From Diplonema japonicum (Eukaryota > Euglenozoa > Diplonemea > Diplonemida > Diplonemidae), in the NCBI GenBank assembly GCA_964019335.1, contig OZ025652.1, forward strand, positions 434,001-498,000: DNA of 64,000 bases. The letters run 5' to 3'. The notes beneath the pieces are model-generated. The model saw only the letters and a list, made by a program, of their open reading frames with translations, did not search any database and was not told the DNA's origin. Shown piece by piece: positions 62,001-64,000 of this stretch (within the stretch, counting starts at the first letter, position 1; each line of letters starts with the position of its first letter). Position numbers and translations under genes: made by a program.

Positions 62001-64000
62001 CGTCACGATAGGCGTAACCCCCAAGTCGTCTAACAGGAACTGCATTTTTTCCATTTCTTTCTTCGAAGGATGCAGGTAGATCATATGTTTAAACACCCTC
62101 AGCAGTGCAATGGTCAGGTTGTCCTCTTTAGACTCCTTGAAGTGCCTGAACAGGTTCATGGTCAGCATCCTGTTCCTGTTCAGCAGGTCATTCTTCAATA
62201 CCTCTGCCAGTCCTTTGATGGCTTTCTCGTCGTTTTCTAGTTCACGCGCTGTAGGGTCCCCGAACTCCCCCGAAGTGTTCACCAATACCAGTTGCAACGC
62301 CGTTCTGAACAGCTGCGGGAAGCCCTTGTAGAGGGTGGTGTCAAGAAGTACTTGTGATAGGAGATCGGTTTTTAGTCTCAAGAATGCACCTTCAGGATGC
62401 TTGCCGATTCTTCGGTCGGTGGAGCTCACACGGTCCACCCATTTCCGTATGTTCATGGTGGTGCCTGCATTCCTGAAGAGCCACTGAAGGATTTTGCAGC
62501 ATGTGAGTTTGCTCTCCATTACCACTTGGTTGTTCTCCGTCCACGCAAAACGCTGGTTCTTGAGTACCATGCCGGGTCCCGTGTCAGACCACACTGTCAC
62601 AGCCTTCCGGCTTTCCTCTGTACGGGGGGACGCTGGGCTGCCCAACGGGCTACTAGGAATAGCGCTTATCATGTCGGTTCCGCCCCAGTTGTTGTTCACA
62701 CGCGGTGCTTCATAAGCAGTGAACAAGTCATCTGCCACCATTGAGTCGCTGGTACCATCCAGCAGCTTCAGAAGAGGATGGAACAAGTGCTCTAGCTCTT
62801 CTGGTGTGTAGCAGCCCGATGTGATCATTACGTTGGCCAGCTCAAGCATGTTGGTCATCAGGTTATTCTTCGCAGCTGCCGAAACCTCCAATCGCGAGTT
62901 CCGCGTGATGAAGTCATAAACAGTGTCCTTCAGTCTGTCGAGGATCTCTTTGGGCGTCTTGGCATGCAGACCGTTTTCAACAAACATGTATCGTGCGATC
63001 TTAACGAAGCCCGACCTGATGGGGTCGCACAGTGGGTGGGACACCTGGAGCATAATGCCTTGCAAAATCAGCTGTGGAGGGAACCTCTTCTTCACGTAGT
63101 TAATGGCCACGTCGTTGCCACCCATGCACAAGGCAGCGAGGAAGATGAGACTCTGTTCGAAGTACCCTGTCTCCTCAGGGTCGGAGTCCGTGATCCATGC
63201 CTCTAGGGCGATCCAAAGGTCTTCCTCTGCATCGCCTGCTTGCGTGTCGTTCACGTCGCCTGTCGTCGTGTTCCTAACAAGCAACGCGTTCATCTGTGCT
63301 CTCATGTGACTGAGGGACGCAGTAGCCGAGTTCACCATGTCATCTGGCAAGTCGATCTCGTCGTTCTCGATGTTGGCGGCGTGTTTTATCTCCCTGCGCA
63401 GCCCGACTAGCAGGTCCAGCCTGTCGTGCATGTTCTCCGTGCAGACTAGCAACCTTCTTTCGTTTCTTCGTTCTTCATCTTGGAGCAGTCCCTTGGGTGC
63501 CTTGAACACCAACGTCAAACCTTGCTTATGGAGACCATCAGGAGGTGCTTTATTCGCCACACCGTCCTTCTTGGCGTGTTGGAACATATAAATGGGTACC
63601 GTGCGTGGATGGATGTCTCCCGGGTTGCTGCCTAATAGCAAACTTCCTCCCGTCACAGTCAGCCACTGCCGGTGCCACCTAGGGACAACGCACGGCACGT
63701 CGCATGTCCAGACCCAAGACCCGTTCATCGCTGCTGGTATGTTGTATGCTACGTTGAGCAACGCAGCTTGAGGTGACGCACTCCTCGACCGCGGGCTGTA
63801 CCTCATTGCATAGGGAGAGGCCGGTGCACGGATCCTTTCTTCCTCCTCACTCTCGCTGTCACTATCGCTAGAACCATCGTCCTCCTCTTCTTCACCGTTT
63901 TCTTTCCGCCTTTTAAATCTTCGGATCTTCCTCTCCGTGTTTGCTGGGAAACCGCTCACAGGCCTTATTTGGATCATGTCGTTCTTCAGCCTCAGCGGGT
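59067..64000 (-). CDS. ITPR-like: Inositol 1,4,5-trisphosphate receptor, C-terminal part (5' end beyond window)
   Basis: Exons in window: 60564-64000 (open at the edge), 60385-60528, 59067-60347; introns are 35-36 nt. About 1620 residues are visible. After an acidic linker comes a PH-like segment (about 63350-63730), then RIH and RIH-associated regions (LRFLQLFCEGHNRELQDYL is diagnostic). The first membrane helices end the large exon. The pore reads AVTAGIRAGGGIGELM, followed by the last helix and DTFAELRSEKQ, then the zinc-binding CFICGIE...FEHHIKNDHNMW motif. This is the IP3R calcium-release channel architecture; the IP3-binding core should lie to the right of 64000. In trypanosomes the receptor is in acidocalcisomes, elsewhere in the ER. 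Confidence 0.93.

Noticed and set aside
1-64000. rRNA, operons with ribosome binding sites, bacterial promoters
   Set aside because: The window is eukaryotic with spliceosomal introns; no rRNA or prokaryotic signals were seen.

Overview
The window looks like nuclear DNA of a free-living flagellated protist, most likely a euglenozoan and, among those, a diplonemid-type genome. This is an inference. It rests on four observations. Every confidently assigned gene, and both tRNA genes, lies on the minus strand over about 63 kb, which resembles a polycistronic array. Cis-spliced GT-AG introns are common (about 30 reconstructed here, most 36-68 nt), which argues against trypanosomatids. Intergenic DNA is extremely rich in homopolymer and microsatellite runs. 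The gene set includes a calpain-like pseudoprotease, many coiled-coil or ciliary-type proteins, a NEK kinase, an IP3 receptor and mucin-like surface proteins. No spliced-leader RNA or rRNA was seen, so the placement is unproven; a dinoflagellate-like lineage is the main alternative.

Layout, left to right (all minus strand unless stated). 0-10 kb: dual-specificity phosphatase, NEK-type kinase (5 exons), a 49-codon mini-ORF, and a 1394-aa WD-repeat protein. 10-16 kb: a 1.15-kb terminal-inverted-repeat element with a broken ORF, then a full-size ABCD (peroxisomal fatty-acyl) transporter. 17-21 kb: two tandem copies of THI5/NMT1-type HMP-P synthase (thiamine pyrimidine synthesis) with identical proteins, followed by a coiled-coil gene whose 3' end is also partly duplicated. 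21-30 kb: Golgi tethering subunit COG2, LRR plus calpain-like pseudoprotease, a 197-aa unknown protein, and complex I subunit NDUFA9. 30-38.5 kb: two unknown proteins, a MIT-AAA-SAM-SAM protein, a spectrin-repeat-like coiled-coil protein with tRNA-Arg(ACG) in a long intron, and a 66-aa small gene. 38.8-43.7 kb: a coiled-coil gene invaded and flanked by three copies of a MITE-like repeat, then a zone of mobile-element relics. 44-51 kb: a type I membrane protein, a ciliary-type coiled-coil protein, phosphatidylinositol synthase with tRNA-Lys(TTT) in its intron, and ferroportin. 51-53.8 kb: a low-complexity gene desert. 53.8-64 kb: a mucin-like membrane protein, a divergent kinesin, and the C-terminal part of an IP3 receptor that runs off the right edge.

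The genes are mostly unrelated housekeeping and ciliary functions, as expected for an array where gene order does not reflect pathway. The PI synthase and IP3 receptor both belong to phosphoinositide/calcium signalling. The most interesting structural signal is that the three longest introns each hold a genetic element (tRNA-Arg, tRNA-Lys, MITE). Both tRNAs sit the same 24-26 nt upstream of the 3' splice site, so their Pol III T-run coincides with the splice-site pyrimidine tract.
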